NCBI GenBank assembly: GCA_027618655.1 | Contig: JAQCEL010000011.1 | Location: forward strand, 1-38,736 | Reading direction: 5' to 3' | Length of the DNA: 38,736 bases | Source of the DNA: Pseudomonadota bacterium | GTDB lineage: Bacteria; Pseudomonadota; Gammaproteobacteria; Ga0077536 | In this document: piece after piece, positions 37,174-38,736 of the stretch | Layout: each line of letters starts with the position of its first letter | How positions within the stretch are numbered: the first letter of the stretch is position 1 | The notes under the pieces: generated by a model | Told to the model about the DNA's origin: nothing | The model's database searches: none | What the model saw: the letters and a program-made list of their open reading frames with translations, nothing else | Made by a program: the position numbers and the translations under genes

Positions 37174-37989
37174 ATGCCGACGTTCGAGTCACACCGCTAT
37201 CAATTTCACCGCCTAAGACACGAACTTAGTAACTATTCTCTCCTGCGCTTACGCACTTGTGATGGCCTGCTTCTCAGCATGCATCAGTCCGGCACCCACT
37301 GGCTTAAATTTATGCTTGCCAGTGCAATGGCCGATCATTTCGATATCCCGGGTCCGGAATTTAATCATGCGAATGACATCATCGGCGGTGCAAAAGATCC
37401 GGTCATCTATCCACGAATTCCGTTATTACGCAGTAGCCATACGGTTGCGCCACTACTGCTAAGGAATCGACTGGCGCTCCATTGGCTTAAGCTGCCACCG
37501 TCGATCTTATTGGTTCGGGATATTCGCGCATCGCTCGTTTCAAATTACATTAAATGGCAGACGCGCTACGCGGTCTCCTTCTCTGACTATTTGCGCGGCG
37601 ACCCGTCTGGGCGTCGCTACAATAGTGATATTTGGTGGTGTTTTCGATTTCTGAATAGTTGGTCGACGATAAAAATACTGTGCGAATCCAATGTTTATCT
37701 CGTTCGTTATGAAACACTTCGGGACGACCCCGAGCAAGTTTTGACCGAGGTAGCGCGCCATCTCGCCATCCCGTTAGCGAACTCAAGTATTACGCTTGGA
37801 ATTGAGCGCGCGACCAAATCAGCCATGCTGAAACGCGCCGATCCAGCCCGTCCGCCTGGTGAAATAAATCACTCAAACGACGACCCACTCAGCGCCTTTA
37901 GTGCATCCGACCGACGTTTTTTTAGTTCACGCTGTGAATACTATTTGCGCGACTCGCTTGGCTACGACTACCAACGATGGAATACCTAA
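37174..37989 (+). CDS. Sulfotransferase-domain protein
   Basis: A 271-residue protein with PAPS-dependent sulfotransferase hallmarks: the 5'-phosphosulfate loop LLLSMHQSGTHWLKFML (33-48, SGTHW in place of SGTTW) and the 3'-phosphate site LLVRDIRASLVSNYI (113-126, with Arg115 and Ser120). Later come VYLVRYETLRDDPEQVLTEVARHL (YExLxxDP pattern) and the basic tail segment. GAGGA at 37161-37165 lies 8 bases before the ATG at 37174, so I use that rather than a longer frame from 36985 that overlaps the divergent gene. It probably sulfates a surface sugar built by the neighbouring glycosyltransferases; the acceptor is unknown. Confidence 0.85.
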   Translation: MPTFESHRYQFHRLRHELSNYSLLRLRTCDGLLLSMHQSGTHWLKFMLASAMADHFDIPGPEFNHANDIIGGAKDPVIYPRIPLLRSSHTVAPLLLRNRLALHWLKLPPSILLVRDIRASLVSNYIKWQTRYAVSFSDYLRGDPSGRRYNSDIWWCFRFLNSWSTIKILCESNVYLVRYETLRDDPEQVLTEVARHLAIPLANSSITLGIERATKSAMLKRADPARPPGEINHSNDDPLSAFSASDRRFFSSRCEYYLRDSLGYDYQRWNT

Positions 37990-38020
37990 GCGGGCTTTTG
38001 AGACAAGGAATTTCCGAGCG

Positions 38021-38736
38021 TTAATGAGAACGGCTCTCGCGGTAGAAATTCTCGTAAACAGAGAGGGTCTCTTCCTGCATTTTCGCAAGCGTGAATCGAT
38101 GGCTTTTCGGCACCTCGATCCTGTTTTCTAAGAATCTGGCCGACGTTTCGACAGCGCGGGAAATGTCACCAGACGGGACTAAGCCGTCAGGTAGCACTTC
38201 GCGCAGGATCTCTCCCGTGCCACCGTGATCGTAACCGATGACTGGAATGCCAAGACTCAACGCTTCGATGGTGGTGCGCCCGAAAGCTTCCGGTTCAAGC
38301 GTTAACGAATAGGCGATATCCGCACTCGCCAGTACTTCACGCATATCGTCACGGTCGCCGAGGAAAGTAATGTGCTCGTGAAGCGCCTTTTCGACAACGA
38401 GTTTTCTCAATTCGCGCTCGAATGAAACACGTGGGCCGGACGCCCCGCCAGCAATGAGCCCGTGTACTAGGTACCCGCGCTGGATCAGTTCTGCGATCAT
38501 GCCAATAAAATCGCTGTGTCCTTTCCAGCGTGTTATTCGACCCGGAAGTACGAGCAAACGCCGGCCTTCGAACTGGGGATAGTTCAATTGCCAACTTGAG
38601 CGCCAGGCGTCAGTCGGTCGGTAACCGTAAGGATAGATTTCGCGATCGATGCCTCTCGCGATCACGGTGATCCGTTCGGCACGCACTGTCGGATAATTGT
38701 GTGTGACGTAGTCGCGGATGAAATTCGATATCGTGA
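38021..38736 (-). CDS. Glycosyltransferase family 4 protein, 5' part beyond window edge
   Basis: About 238 residues of a GT-B family-4 enzyme; the start lies outside the window. The first visible residues (TISNFIRDYVTHNYP, followed by ITVIARGIDREIY) are the usual end of the N-terminal domain. The donor domain has LLVLPGRITRWKGHSDFIGMIAEL, ITFLGDRDDMREVLASADIAYSLTLEPEAFGRTTIEALSLGIPVIGYDHGGTGEIL. The EAFGRTTIEA region holds the conserved glutamates. A GTG at 38686 is internal and should not be taken as the start. It converges with the sulfotransferase gene (31 bases). Confidence 0.9.
   Translation of the reverse strand, partial: TISNFIRDYVTHNYPTVRAERITVIARGIDREIYPYGYRPTDAWRSSWQLNYPQFEGRRLLVLPGRITRWKGHSDFIGMIAELIQRGYLVHGLIAGGASGPRVSFERELRKLVVEKALHEHITFLGDRDDMREVLASADIAYSLTLEPEAFGRTTIEALSLGIPVIGYDHGGTGEILREVLPDGLVPSGDISRAVETSARFLENRIEVPKSHRFTLAKMQEETLSVYENFYRESRSH

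Overview
The window is chromosomal DNA of a gammaproteobacterium, of roughly balanced GC content, that includes the replication-origin neighbourhood. This rests on gene order: dnaA-dnaN-recF-gyrB run leftward and rpmH-rnpA-yidC-mnmE run rightward from one point. The rsmD / M16 pair / ftsYEX / rpoH block, the coxBA-ctaG-coxC / DUF2909 / surf1 block and the comF / bioBFCD block are arranged as in Pseudomonas-like gammaproteobacteria. I cannot name the species. Genes are very tightly packed, with many ATGA overlaps and convergent gaps of only a few bases.

Layout. 1-3177: rsmD (cut by the window edge) and two secreted M16 peptidase-family proteins, one catalytic and one lacking the zinc motif. 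3345-6849: ftsY-ftsE-ftsX-rpoH. Here ftsX is broken by an internal deletion plus frameshift at a perfect hairpin, and rpoH is preceded by a perfect CIRCE (HrcA operator). 6853-14472: aa3-type cytochrome c oxidase structural and assembly genes. They include a 39-residue gene between coxA and ctaG; heme A synthase (ctaA) is missing from the cluster. 14637-18894: DUF2244 and bioB-F-C-D, without bioH. 18940-19644: comF, divergent from bioB. 19649-29549: origin region, with two perfect parS palindromes inside recF, DnaA boxes on both sides of dnaA, and a good sigma70 promoter before rpmH.

29555-32326: an unfamiliar leftward module of a secreted trypsin-like protease, a membrane FHA protein that appears split by a frameshift, and a small secreted protein. 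32327-32759: the only long gap, holding one possible small reading frame. 32760-38736: a surface-glycan (probably LPS core or capsule) region with DUF6165, three family-9 glycosyltransferases, two family-4 glycosyltransferases and a sulfotransferase-like gene. The first family-9 enzyme has no ordinary start codon in front of its conserved N-terminus.

How the parts fit. The left half is growth housekeeping: protein targeting, division, heat shock, respiration, biotin and replication. The right end is accessory and surface-directed. Three genes (ftsX, the FHA protein and the first glycosyltransferase) carry reading-frame or start anomalies. These could be real decay or recoding, or errors in the assembled sequence; reads over those points would decide.
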